Part shown: positions 29,735-42,613 of the stretch, in pieces
Layout: the number at the start of each line of letters is the position of its first letter
Numbering within the stretch: the first letter of the stretch is position 1
Origin: Motacilla alba alba
Lineage: Eukaryota > Chordata > Aves > Passeriformes > Motacillidae
Reading direction: 5' to 3'
Length of the DNA stretch: 64,000 nt
Assembly (NCBI RefSeq): GCF_015832195.1
Contig: NC_052017.1
Coordinates: 49,429,652-49,493,651 of the forward strand
Made by a program: the position numbers and the translations under genes
Notes under the pieces: generated by a model
Told to the model about the DNA's origin: nothing
Databases searched by the model: none
The model's input: only the letters and a program-made list of their open reading frames with translations

Positions 29735-30889
29735 ACTGTGCCGTTCCCACTCCTTCTTTTTCCTCTATGCCAGCTTTTCTGCTGAGCAAGGTGTTGTTCT
29801 TTTGGTCAATGATCAACTGTCCTGGCTGTGTCCCTTTCCAATGCCTTTGCTACCCTCAGTCTCCTGACTGGGATGGAGAGAACGCTTTGGCACTGTGCAA
29901 GAACTACTAGCAATAGGAGAAACACTGATGTGGTATCAATGCTATTCTAGGCACAAATTCAAAACACACCACCATATGGGCTGCTGAGGAGCATACTAAC
30001 TCCACCTCAGCCAGAGCCAGTACAACATCCAATTTGTTCAGGAGTTCAGTGTAACTTATAAAAGAAGACTGGCAATTGTTTAGCTTTTTTCCCTCAGCAT
30101 GCCATACTTTTCAGTCTCTGTCTACACATAAAATCCTCACGTGATATTATCTCTTTTACTCAAATGCATCTTTGATTGATGTGACAGTGGTGTTACTTTG
30201 TCAAACATTTGAATAGGGTGATTGAAAAAATATCTGACATACTCGTGCATATGTGAGTATTTATCCAGAATGACTGACCCAGCACAAGATTTTTTTTCCG
30301 AAAAGATGAAAGAAATGAGCTGTAAAAATATGACCAGAGGTTTGTACTGGTCACTTTCTAGGTAATGAAGTTAATTTTCCTAATAATAATTTCATTTTCT
30401 AGTCTAACAAATACTGTAAAACCAAAGCCAGTTTTTCTAAGAAATGAGAATAATAATCAGGCTTTGAACAAATGTATGAAATTGCCTAATTATTTAAAAA
30501 AACAAAGTTTATGTGGGTTTTAATTTATGCAGTCAGAACAAGGTTTCGTGATGAAAATTTCATAAAATTGAACAAGAGTGAATTTTTTATGTACTCCTAC
30601 TTCATGAATTCACTCAATACACTGAGGTTTGTGGCTTAGTTTTTACCCTTTCTGTGCCTTGTGCGATTACGTATAATTAAATCTGAACACGTTTCTCTCA
30701 TCGATTCAATTTTCTAAGGTCTCAGGATGTTGTCAGCCATCTGTTCAGAACACAGAAGAGCAACTTTGGCAAACAAAATGCCCTTCTAACTCTTTGTTCT
30801 GTGTTGTTTTTAGCTCTATTTGGGTCTCACCATTTCCTCATCTTTAATCCATGAGGCATTTGCTCATAAAAATGAAGGGGTACAACTGA

Positions 30890-31405
30890 ACCACTGTGCA
30901 GGAAGACCTGGATAGGGCTGGAAGACTGGAATGACAAGAACCTGTGAAGTTCAACAAAGACAAATATAAGAAGGTCCACAAAGATGATCAAAGTACTTGA
31001 AAGCCTATTGGAGGAAAGCTGTGTTTAGCTTTGAGAAAGAAGGCTTGGGGGAGATCTTTTCAGCATTGTTTTGGTATTTAAGGGGTGGCTACAAAGAAGA
31101 TGGAGACATCCTTTTGGTAGGAAGTCACATGGAAAAGATGAAGTGTAGTGTGTGCATGTTACTCCTGGGGACACACAAGAGGGAAATTTTTCACAATGAG
31201 AACAACCAGCTACTGGGATAATGTTTCCAGGGAAGCGGTAGGTTCACAAGTGGTAGGTACACTGGGCACTTTTAAGATTCAGCTGGATAGGGTGCTGGGA
31301 CATTTTGTCAAGACTGTGCTTCTTTTAAGAAATGTTGGACCACATGATCCTTGAGGCCTCTTCTAACCTGGCGTGCTTTGATCTGAGATTCCATGATTCT
31401 ATGAC
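30890..31405 (+). repeat. CR1 LINE, 3' end copy
   Basis: This is a 5'-truncated CR1. It contains aggcttgggggagatctt, aaggggtggctacaaagaag, gggaaatttttcacaatgag and aagattcagctggatagggt, followed by the terminal gatccttgaggcctcttcta and an ending of ccatgattctatgac. That microsatellite-like 3' terminus is typical of CR1, which lacks a poly-A tail. Frames are broken. Orientation is opposite to CNTNAP2. Confidence 0.9.
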
Positions 31406-33711
31406 TACATTGTCTGTAGGAGTCCATGCTTCCTGGGCCCTTCCTTTCAAGGCTTTCTAGTACATATACTTTAGTTAAACACAAGTTCTGGGGGTCAGCT
31501 GCAGGGGAAGCAGCACACATTTCTATGTCCTTTGCTATGCACAAGGTCAAGTTACATGAGCTAATGGACATTTCTGTCATTCAAGATCTGTGTGCAGCTA
31601 GATCTTCCATTTTCCTTGAACTCCTTGTGTTTCAAGTATCTTTTTTCTCCCCTGTTTTCTAGTTTGATCTTTGTTGATGAATTTCTGGCTAGGATCTCTG
31701 GTTATAATGAGGCTGCCAGCAAAGAAAGAAATGTTAATGGATGGGTAGTTACTGTTTAACTAGATGCTAAGCAGTAGGTGGATGTTCTCAAGACACATAA
31801 ACTGGGAAAAAAAAGGAAGAGGGATTACAACCCTTCTCTCAACCACCTCTCTAATGTATGCCTATCTCTTTATTTCTCTCCTTCTTCTCCATAATCCTTT
31901 CTTTGAAACACATAGTTTCATGTCCTCCCTCATACTTTGTTTCTCTTACATCCCTGATATATTTTTATACCCTTCAAATGGAACTGACTGATGTTTTAGT
32001 TGACTTACATCAAAGGGACGAGTTTCTAACGTCTTTAGAATCCTTTTGAAATCCCATTCTTAGAACATAAATGCCATGCTACATCTAGAATCAGAGTTCA
32101 CTCACTTGGCTGTAAAATAGCTTACAACAATAAGCTATAAACTGTAAACTGAATCTGCCAGAGACACATTTGTTCTGAGAAAACAACAGCTTGAAAATAT
32201 TGTAGCTCTGTAAAGGCAACATCTGCCAAACTTCTTGGACAGTTTGTTTGTAGATACACCTCTGACAAAGGGCTCACTGTCTGAACCTCTAGACAGAATT
32301 CAGTGGAAAGATTGAAAATGAAAGAAAACTTAATAAAAAGAGAGAGATGATAGATGTTTCTCGAGCTAGTGATCTATACATCTTTCTATGAAATCTATCA
32401 GATGGTCAAGATTACCAAATGGTCAAGATCAGGTCTGATATATGTAGTTATTAATAATAACTTTAATAGAAAAGAAAATTCTGAATAGAAAAGAAGGCAT
32501 CCTAGGATTTGAAAGTAACTATCCTCTCCACCCTTCCTGCTTAGATACTCAGATCTTTGTGTTTAAAGATAGTTTCACAAAGTAATCTCTAAATTGCCTT
32601 CCCTGGTGCCCTCATTTGCACAGGGCTGAGAGAGGTCATGCCAATGCTGACATGGAAACAACATTGGTAGGTTGTTCCTGGCTGTCAGAAATAGGTGAAA
32701 AGGGCTACAGATGCTACCCTGAAGTGCCATATTGGAACACAGGACCTGCTCTAAGGAGGCTACGTCTCAAAGGACACGACTTGAAATGAAAGCTACCAAA
32801 GCAACATAACAAAAAAAATTGTTGATCCAAGTTGCTTGACTGCAATACAGGAATTACTGCGTAGTTTGGCTGTCTGTTAATAATCAGGTAGTTGTCAAAA
32901 ATCATAACTGTATTTACAATAATGGGACTAAGCATCTGGATGGCTTCATCATTTATCTAATTCCCAAATGAAAAGTCCATTTGAACTAATGAGCAGAACC
33001 TTCATTCATTTGACCAAATGACATCCATGCATCCGTGCATCCATGCCCAAGACTTCAGTGATCCCTGAGCTAAGTGCCAAATGAACCAGCTCTGGAAGCT
33101 GCACAGCTGCATCAGCATGATGCTGTGCCAACAGTAATTAGTTCTAATGAGAGACTATACTGCACGGAGGATCAATCCCAGCATAGCTGAGTGCTGATTT
33201 ATGTGGACATGCTATATCTTTCTCAGAAACAGCTCAGGGATCTCTCTAACATAGGGGTTCATTGTACAGACTAGACACACTCTGTATTTGTCTGCGGGTT
33301 ACAGGTAAAATAAAGAAAAATAATGAAACTTTACATTCTTTTGAATCTTATGCAATCATTTACATAAGTGCCGAGAAGGAAAAAAGAATGAATAAAGCTA
33401 TTGCTTTGATTTAATATTATATAAGATCCACTTCTCATGTGTAAATCCATCCACAAGATACAATACAAGTGAGGCTCATTGTGTCTCTGAAGCTTTAGAA
33501 CAAGCTGATATTCTGTAGGGAATGAACAATCCATCTGTGTCTGAGGGTCACCAATGTAACGAGTGAATTGGGAACATCAAGATTGGAGACAGCCTGAGCT
33601 GAAGGGATTTATTTCTTAAGTTTTAGCTTTCATATTTTCCAGATTCTGTACTGCATGAGCATATAACTCTGAACTTCATATAAAGTGCTGGCAAGTTCTT
33701 TTCACAGTTTA

Positions 33712-34022
33712 GTTAGACAAAACAATCCTTTTCCAGCCTGAGAACCAAGAACACCACTGCAGCTTTGGGCCCAAAAAGTATAAACAGCAGCGAATCGAGG
33801 AGAGCAATCGGGGAGGATGGGACTTCAAAACCTGAAGCTGCAATTGGACAATTAGCCCCAATATGTAAATGGACCAAAATTTATAAAAGTGTGAAAACTT
33901 GTGACTCGGAGTCCATCTTGGGTGGAGCCACAGCCGGGCTTTTGTACAGCCCAGGGTGTATCCTTCAGAGGCCTTTTAATAAATACCTACTTTATTCCTC
34001 TAACACTGTCTAGCCTCTGTTC
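33712..34022 (+). mobile_element. Solo LTR of an avian endogenous retrovirus (boundaries approximate)
   Basis: The segment has LTR architecture. A TATA box (TATAAAA, 33882-33888) is followed about 90 bp later by a polyadenylation signal (AATAAA, 33978-33983) and a T/C-rich U5-like end (tttattcctctaacactg). It resembles LTRs I recall from passerine ERVL-like families; the stretches ggagtccatcttgggtggag and ccacagccgggcttttgtac are distinctive. No internal viral sequence or primer-binding site was recognised next to it, which suggests a solo LTR left by recombination. The exact 5' and 3' ends and the target-site duplication were not determined. Confidence 0.7.
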
Positions 34023-34043
34023 TAGGTAGCCTGTCAAGGCATC

Positions 34044-34772
34044 AGGATCATGCACAGGTGGATTTTGCAGTCCTGAGATATATGGATCAGGTAAGGAGTA
34101 AAGTCAGGCAAACTTTAGGAAATCAAACTTCCAGCTCCACAAGGAGATTATTAAATAGTGTTCCCAGGGAGACTGCCCTCAGGGACAGGGGAGCAGAGCA
34201 GAGCTGGAAGATTTTTAAGGAAGTCTTCTATAGAGCACAAGATCTGGCAATCCCCAGGAACAAGAAAATAAGGCAGGGAAAACAAGAGATGGGCATGGCT
34301 GAGTAGGGAAGTGCTGGTCAAATTAGAGGGAAAGAATCAAATGCACAGGCAGTGGAAAAAAGGACAGGAAACCTGGGAAGAGTACAGAGATTAAATACAG
34401 CTGAGGAAGGCCAAGGTGAAGCTGAAACTCGCAAGGGATGCAAGGAATAATAGAAAGGGCTTCCACAGGTCTGTTAACCAGAAAAGGAAGGTCAAAGAAG
34501 GTGCACCCACCCCCAATAAACAGTGGTGGAACACTGGTAACAATGGATGAGGAGAGTGCTGAGGTACTCAACACCTCTTTTGCCTTCAAGTCTTCAGTGA
34601 AAACCTTTCTTCCCATCCCTCTCCAGGGGATGGACAGCAGGACTGGGGGAGCAAAGAACTTCTCACTCTAAGTAGAAATCAGTTTCACGACCATCTGAGG
34701 AACCAGAATATATGTAAATCTATGGAACCCAATGAGATGTTCTCCCAGAGCCCTGACAGAACTTGCTGATGG
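34044..34772 (+). repeat. CR1 LINE internal fragment, plus orientation
   Basis: This is a degenerate CR1 ORF2 5' half. It includes gggagactgccctcagggac, gggcatggctgagtaggg, caggcagtggaaaaaaggac, acctgggaagagtacagaga and gcaagggatgcaaggaataa, followed by ggcttccacaggtctgttaa, gctgaggtactcaacacctc and accatctgaggaaccagaat. It stops abruptly at about 34772, where a copy in the opposite orientation begins. Reading frames are interrupted. The 5' limit near the LTR is approximate. Confidence 0.85.
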
Positions 34773-35180
34773 CTAGATAAGAACAATTTTCTCTTGGTGA
34801 AGCCATGTTGGCTGTTCTAATCACCTCCCTGTCATGCATATGCCTTGACACAGCTTCCAGGAGGATCTGTTCTATGATCTTACCAGGCAGAGAGTTAAGG
34901 CTGACCAGGAGTTCCCAGAGTTCTCTTCTTTACCTTTTCCCAGTCATTGGAGACTTTCCCTGAGTGTGATGATATTTCAAATATCACAGAGCATAGCTTG
35001 GCAACTACAATAGCAAATTCTCACAGGACCATGGGATGCATCTTGTAAATCCCAGGGCTCTCTGTTTGCTCATGTTCCTCAGGGAATCTTGAAGCTGAGT
35101 TGAGTTGCAATGAGAGAACCCTTTTCCTCCCAGTCCTGATGTTCAGGGACTTGAGATGTGTGGGAAGAGAGATTACCATA
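34773..35180 (-). repeat. CR1 LINE reverse-transcriptase region fragment, minus orientation
   Basis: Read on the minus strand, this gives the CR1 reverse-transcriptase core region in degenerate form. It includes ctgaggaacatgagcaaaca, gatgcatcccatggtcctgt, caatgactgggaaaaggtaa, ggtaagatcatagaacagat, cctcctggaagctgtgtcaa and agccaacatggcttcaccaa. It directly abuts the plus-orientation copy on its left and shares about 200 bp of the same CR1 region with it, forming an imperfect inverted repeat. It is inactive, with frameshifts and stops. Confidence 0.85.
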
Positions 35181-38100
35181 TGTATTGGTAAAATACTACT
35201 TCCCTGCAAAAACATGTACAGTAAGAAGTACAGCTATTGACATTAATTTTTTGATGATGTATCTGTAAACTTAGTTTTAAATATTAGTGATTTCTGACAT
35301 TCTGTAACAGAATTACTGATTTCTCTCAGTGAAATTCTTGCTGCCTGGAGGAAATATTTTTAAATTCCTTTTACCTTCAGTCACAGGAAGTCCATAAACA
35401 TATAGAACGGAGAAGGGAGATTAACTTATAGAGGAAAGGTAAAGGAATTAAAACATGTAGCTGAATGGCTTTAATAATCGAAGTTTTGGAAGAAATTATA
35501 TAATAATATTTAGAAACGATACAAATAGTAATCCAAGGCTGGATTTTTTCCCAAAGACTAAAGATTTGGTGAACATTTATGGTAAACAGAATTTATTCAA
35601 TTCCTGTGCAATTTTATTAGGAATATATCACTCTTCAGAATGTCTGAAACTTCTTATGACCTTTTGAGTTTGTTTTTATCTTAAAATTTTCAAAGTATCC
35701 TGCACACCAAAAAAAATTGTATCAGAATGAAAAATAAAGGAAATGCTTTGTTGAATGCAGGAAAAAGCACCCCCTAAAGTGTCTGTCCTCATATTTTTGA
35801 TTCTCATTTTCTCCACCATTTGGTTTGCAGCCTGAAGGCACTTGATTCAGTCTCTGCTGCGTGCAGTATCTACATCTGGCAGCTGTAAACTTGTAGTGAC
35901 ATTTCCCTGAGAATGGACAGGGAATCAGATCTACTGAGAGATGCTGACCTGATTTAGCAAGAGTTGCTGTTTTCTTATGCATATGACTATGCTGTTACAT
36001 TGTGAGACAAGACTGTGCACAAATAAATTGTTTTGCTATATATTTAAAAGGAGTGAACTTTAGTGCCTTATTGTCCTACTTCCTTGACAATATTTTAATA
36101 TCTTTCTAGTTACATTTACAGCTGGACCAGTAATTTCAACAAATGGACAGGTAATAAGTCTAAATTCTTGTTTCAGTTTTCAGGAACAAAGCATCTTTGG
36201 ATTAATGGAAATCAAATATATTAAAATAATTCTTTCATAATTTCATTTTATGACTGATCAAACACATTTTGATATATTTGTCTGTCTGACTGAATAACTA
36301 GCCTGTTTTTTTTTTTTTTTCATTTCCTAGGTTGGAATATACTCTCTCTACTGTGATAACCTTTGCCTATTGCATCCATGCTGAGCCTCATTATATTCCC
36401 CTGTGGTTTTAATCTTAAATATACAATATATACCAGTTGACTCAGAAGTGCTATACTGCACTGCACACAGGCTACCTGAAACTGGCCAAAAACTCTCCAG
36501 GTGCAAGGTAGTTAAAAAAAAATAAAAAAAAAAATCCTGACTGCTCTAGTCTTGCAGAGAGACAGCAGTTCCCTTTCTGGCAGACAAGCACTTACACAAC
36601 TTGCAATATTTTGGAAAGGCATAGCTATTCTGGAGCTCAAAATGAAGGGACATCAGAACTCAGTACAACACCTTTTTCATCATGAGTAAACATCTGTGTA
36701 AGGACAGAGATAAGGAGGGATTTGATTTTGATAATAACTAAGTTATTTTATCTCACTTTGATATAATCTTGACTGCCAATGAACCACTCAAAAATAAATA
36801 CCAGTCTTCCTACACAGTACATTAGATTGCTTTGGGGGGGAAAAATAATTGAGTTAATGGAAGTACCAAGTTTTCTCATAAAAGATCATCCAAAGGCCAA
36901 ATATGCCCTAAGAAAAAATTATTTATTATCATTATTTATTAGTCACTTCAGTTATGCTAAGTGCTCTGCAACTGTCTTGTAGATAAGCACTTGGAAATGG
37001 CTTCCATACTGTTATGGTTGTATTTTAGTTGATACAGCAGTTTTCAGCCATGGGCAATGAGGACAAAAAAAAAAAAAGTTATCAATCCTGCATAAACAAG
37101 GAACCAAAGAAAAGAGATGTGAAATGGCTTGTTTAAAGCCAAACATTAGATGGTTAGAGCAGGACTTGGAAAAAACCCACTTGCTTCAATTCTAAGGCAA
37201 TAAATACAATTTCAGATAGATGTTACTTCCCATCCAGTCAGTTCTCTTCCAATAACTACTTAGCTGCCTGGAAAGAAGGAAGGAACAGGAATGGTGACTC
37301 ATTGAAGGTCTGTTGATTCATCTCATGAGAGTTACTAATGCTTAAAAAAATACAGCAGCAATATCTCCTGGTCTCTTTTGTGACAGACGATTCACACAAA
37401 GGGAACTGTAGTCAGTGCACTGAGTGGAAAAGGGGAGGAGATGTGTGTTCTCCTGTCTGTAGTGGCTTATAATATACTTCATTATATCTTTTTAACTGCA
37501 GCACTTTACCACAAAACTGAATTGCTCCCATACAACAGAAGGCAGCACAACAAGGGGGAAGCAGAGACATCAGAACAGAGCTCTCCCATGCAGCATATAA
37601 AGGGTTTTGTGTAACTCATAGCTATTTTTTTTTGATGAAAGGCAAAATAAAAGCAGGTGGTAATGTTCATGAAATCAGATTTTATCTGAGCATGGTAAAG
37701 GATCAGAGAGGTTTTTGGAGAGGAGAGAGTGGCTGATTTTTCTATGAAAAATTGTTATGAATTTGGCACAGTTCTGAAGCTGCTGAGCAATGTGTTTAAG
37801 TGCTTACAAACAGACACAAGGATATCAACGCCCCTCTCAAATATGTCACATTTGAATGTAATTAAAATCACTCAAAACTGTAAATTGTGCATCATACTTA
37901 CAGTGGTAAGAGCCTGGTGCATGTTTGAAAGCTAGACATCCAGACTGTCACTTTTCTGTGATGTGATTTTATGAAAGCACATTCCCTGTGTCCTTTTCTT
38001 CCTTTTCTGTGGTGCTTTCCTTATTCTGTAATTTGTTTATTAGCTGTAAATTCTGCTGTGGACTATGGCTAAGACTTGTAAAGATGTTTAGGTGCCTGGG

Positions 38101-38423
38101 TAGTAGCTACTGAAAAACATTTGCATTACAACAGGGTCTCATGATGATATGAATTTATTGATTTTTTTTGCCTGGCTGTCTATGTTTTGTCGTTTCTAGT
38201 GCCTCTTTTATAAGCAATTTTTCATGGCTATTTATTTCTCTGTGGCTGTCCAGGGTCACCATCAGGGTAAGGATTCCGTTGCACTATGCACTTTACTACC
38301 ACAATAAAGAAAAGCCATCCAAAAATATGACTCAATTTTGTCTTTAGTGTAGCAACTCTGTATGTGAAAAGGGTGCGTGTGAGGAGGTGGGGTAGATGGA
38401 CCCAGCTGACTGTGTCCCAGATA

Positions 38424-38450
38424 ACTCAAACTTTTATCAAAAGTTTGAGT
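38424..38450. repeat. Perfect 12 bp inverted repeat with 3-base loop
   Basis: actcaaactttt, loop atc, aaaagtttgagt. The arms pair perfectly over 12 bp. It lies in the 19.6 kb intron and would form a hairpin in the CNTNAP2 pre-mRNA. It is too short for a microRNA precursor, and no function is known. Confidence 0.9.
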
Positions 38451-41400
38451 CAAAGATTTTCTGCTCTGGAAAATATGCTTGTAATAATTCATAGTTGCCA
38501 AAATCCAGGAGAGATTTCCCAATGTGGAAAAAGACATCTTTGGTATTGTTTGCTTTTTATCCTGCAGCAGGATGAAGTATCTACTAAAAATACAAACCAG
38601 AAGTATCATGGAGAGGTACAAGATTGGGAAACAGAACTGATCTGTTGGAGGCAAAAATATCTTAGACTTCATGGAAATTAGAGGTAGAAAACTTGATGCA
38701 GTACATGAATGAGGGAGTTGCCTGGTTTATCCACCTTTTGTGAAATATTTTGCTGGAGTATGCATGAGTCTCAGGAAATGTAAAGCAAACAGGAGACCTG
38801 TTCCTTTTTCCTGCTGTAGCAGTGGAGAACATAAAATGGTGAGTGAGAGGATTTACGTATTTATAAAACATTTGTTTCTAAGATTTCAGACAAGTAGAGA
38901 GCTGTCTGCAGTGCATGATTTGAGATAAAAAGCTCTATTTTAAAAACAAAGTCAATAAATTTAGATCAAGAGGGTATAAAAAGTCTAAATTATGCAAGAT
39001 AGTGTTACGGCAGCCTTGTATAGTAACTCCTCTTAAAAAATAGATTACCATTTTATTAACTTTTAAACAAAATTTTGCATTAAGTTTTTATTTCCTTTTA
39101 AAATGTAAGAAATTATATGTATTCAAAGTTTCTAAACCAGAAATTTTGAGCAGAAATATTAATTTTCCTTAGAACAACTGTAGCAAGGCAAGATAGAAAG
39201 GCAGAACTCAAACAGAATAAGATTTAACATTTTTTTAAAGCTACAATTTAAATAATAATGAAATGCTGCAAAGTGTTAGGAAAATCTATGGTCAGAACTC
39301 TATGTGAACATTTAGCATCTACCTACAAACACCTAGGGAGAAAATAATTATATTTACTTGAGTCAGTCTCTTGACATAATTTGAATTAACCATCTGCATA
39401 AATATTTTAAGCACCATGGATACCACTGTATTATTATTAAAAACACCTCCACTTTCATTATATCTAGTCTTCTAGTCACAGAAAACCTTTTTCCTACTTT
39501 AAAACTGAATTGCCTTGGTAAAACCAATAAAGACTAATTTAGTCTTTCAATAGGCTAACAGAACAATTGCTAGCACTTTATCTAAAAAGTTCAACTTAAA
39601 GAAAAAAGAGAGTTTTCAGGGTACCAAGATTCTCTTTATCCACTTAAAAGAATGATTCTCAAAAATATCTAGATAATTTAGGCCCAGAAGGCCCACTGGA
39701 TTCAGGCCACATAGCCTCAGGAAACAATGAATCTTGGTTGGACACTTTCAGATTTCCTCACTCACTGCATTTCAAGTTATGGCATGATGTTGGTGACTGG
39801 GATTAAAGGTAAGAGGGACAGTGACACAAAACAGTCAGGTCTTTGTGTGCATCCTCCCCCACCCCTCCTTTCTGCTCTCTCTGATGGGCAAAGAGGTTTG
39901 TCCCAGGAGGAGAACACCAGGTGGAAATTGCAGGAGGAACTACCTGGAGGCTCTCATAACTGAAGTATTCTGGAGCTGAGATGTTTGTGATTGGCTTTGG
40001 TTCACATCAGCCTGCTTAAGGGTAAAAAATAATGAGAGTTTTTTTGGTGTCTTTTTACTTCAAATTACAGGTAATTAAAAAGAATATGTAAATTAATGGA
40101 ATTACCATATCTTTAATAACTTACTGACAAGATTTTGCCCTGCAGTCAATCAAGGTAAGACTGCCCATAAAATCAGCAAGTGAAATAGATATCATTGCCT
40201 AATGTAAGGCAGACACAAACAATATGAAAGCATATAATGGGTTTACCATAGTCAATGCAATAGATATACTTCTTTGATTAAAAATCTCTCTGATTTTTGG
40301 AAGAAGTATTATGGATTTAGCATATTTGATTTTTTTCCAAAAAGAGCAGCAATGGAAAACAGAATTGCAGAGGTTGTTGATGAGATGGATGAAGTATAGG
40401 TCATCAGAAAATTAGAGGACCTCTAATTTGGTTTGGGTCAAGTCATATTTGGTATTATAATAAATACCTTTGCACAAGAATTCAACATATGTCTATTTTT
40501 ATTTTTTGTCCAGTAACACAAGGTTGGAGAGGTCAGAAAATAATACATAACAAACAGTATCCCAGTGTAATCAGCCAAAAATTCCTAGGACAAATGCGCA
40601 GCACAAGAATCAACGTCATTGTGGAGGGCTCTGGTAAACCATCATCAGAATTAATGTCGATAGTTTGGATTACCTGTGTTTAAGAAAGAGTTCACGGTGC
40701 AGTGAGTAGGGAGAACCTTATTAACTTAACCAGAGAATGGAACAAGACAAAATATCTTATGAGAAGAGATTATGTGAGATTGTCTTGCTTAACACAGCAA
40801 TTAAAAGCTGAGAGAAGATTTGATTGCACTGTAAGCATACAAGGGGAGAGTAAATGCTAGGAAGTGAAAACAATTAGTTCAGCCAAAGAACAATACTGAA
40901 ACAAGAATTCATGGCTGTAAAGAAAAGATGCAAACCAAACCGTTAGGAATTAGAAGACTTCTAAAAAACAAAGATGTGAGTCTGAAACAGTTGTCCAGCT
41001 GGCAGAGATTCAAACTATTTTCAATAGAGAGTTGCATAAATTTACGGAGCTAGACACAGGTTATGCATTTTGGTTGTCTGTGACTGTGAGGATCTAAACT
41101 CAAGGACCCAGAAGGTTTGTTTCTGTCATATGCCTATAGCAGCTGGCAATTTTGTGCAGCATAGCAAATATTTACTTTCTGCATAAAAATGATTAGCACA
41201 CATGAAAAAGGTAACAAAGCCTCTGCAATGTCAGCATGTAACAGGAAGCAGACTGGAAATAAGGACGAAGACCTGAGATGAACTACTGAGTGGTAGTGCC
41301 AGTAATGGTTTGCTATGTGTTGCATGGCTTTAGGGCAAAGCAAAGTCAGGGACAACTATGCTCTTTGAATACCAACCAGTTCCCACCTTGAGCTTTGTGT

Positions 41401-42583
41401 GAGCTGTAACTGATTTATAAGACACTGCACATGAAATTACTTTTAAAGTGGCATTTATGGCAATGAGCAAGGCATCCAATCACCCTCAAAAGGAGACGGG
41501 TAATGCTGAGGGGATGCACTGTATAGTGAAGGGTCATGAATGCCATATTGACATTGAGGGACACCAAAGTAAGGCAACCTGTACTATAGTCTGTCAGCGT
41601 CCAAGCCAGTTACAGAAGGTGGCCTTAATTTCCCCACAGCTCTGTGACTAAGATTTTCTACTGGTCAATTTTAGCCTGCTCCCCAGCTGGATTGTTTATC
41701 TGCTGCCTTTGGCTGGCTCCCACATGCCAGACTGGGCACTTATCCCCATCTGCTAATTTGGAACAAAATAGAGGTGGAACTGGTCTTTTCAGATGAGTCA
41801 TAAATTGGTTTGTTTGAATATCAGGCATTACTGCATCACCTGCCTCATCTGAAACAGAATCTTGTCTTTCAAAGAATAGTGCTTGCAGTTCTTCAGACCA
41901 GGTTTTCTGTTTGTTTGAAACTTTCATACTGTCCTGGAATAGAATGACAGTTTGCAAGTACTGTTGTAAAAACATTTGGGTCATAAATTTCCCAGAAGAA
42001 ATGTAATGTTTTTCTACTTAATTTAATAACTTCTTGTGGGCCTCTGGGATGAAGAGATTCCTCAGTGTCCTATCCATTCTTTGACATGTGGCTAATGCAA
42101 CATACTTTCCTAGGGGGTGTTTTATAGAAAAGTGACCTTCTGCTAGGAAAACAAAATAACAACTCAATTAAAAGAAACAATGAAGGTCACACCAGTTTCC
42201 TTACTGAGGTGAAAAACCAAGTGGTGGAAAACATAAACTGCTTTTATTTTAACATATGAGACTCTGAGCATCATGCGGAAAAACTCATTGATATGGTAGA
42301 ATCGCGTCTTAGGATGCCTCTGGAGAAAGACATTTGCAAGGAAATGTATTAATCAGTCATGTGTTAGAGCATTCAGCCTGGAGGAATGAACACTTTTTGG
42401 GCAGAACCAAACAGCCATGGGAATCATGGTCCCTAGTCTGTCACTGTTACTTGTCTGATTTTGGGGGAGTTACTTATGTCTCAACTAAGTAGCATAGAAA
42501 CAGCTGAGCCTCAGAAGCAGCACGGGACATTCCATGTGCAAATGTCAGGTATTAGAGTGGTCTGAGCATTCCCTGCCCACAGA

Positions 42584-42613
42584 GCAAGTACACCCATGGC
42601 AAGTACAGCCATG
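42584..42613 (+). repeat. 15 bp tandem duplication
   Basis: gcaagtacacccatg is followed immediately by gcaagtacagccatg. One base differs between the copies. Confidence 0.9.
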
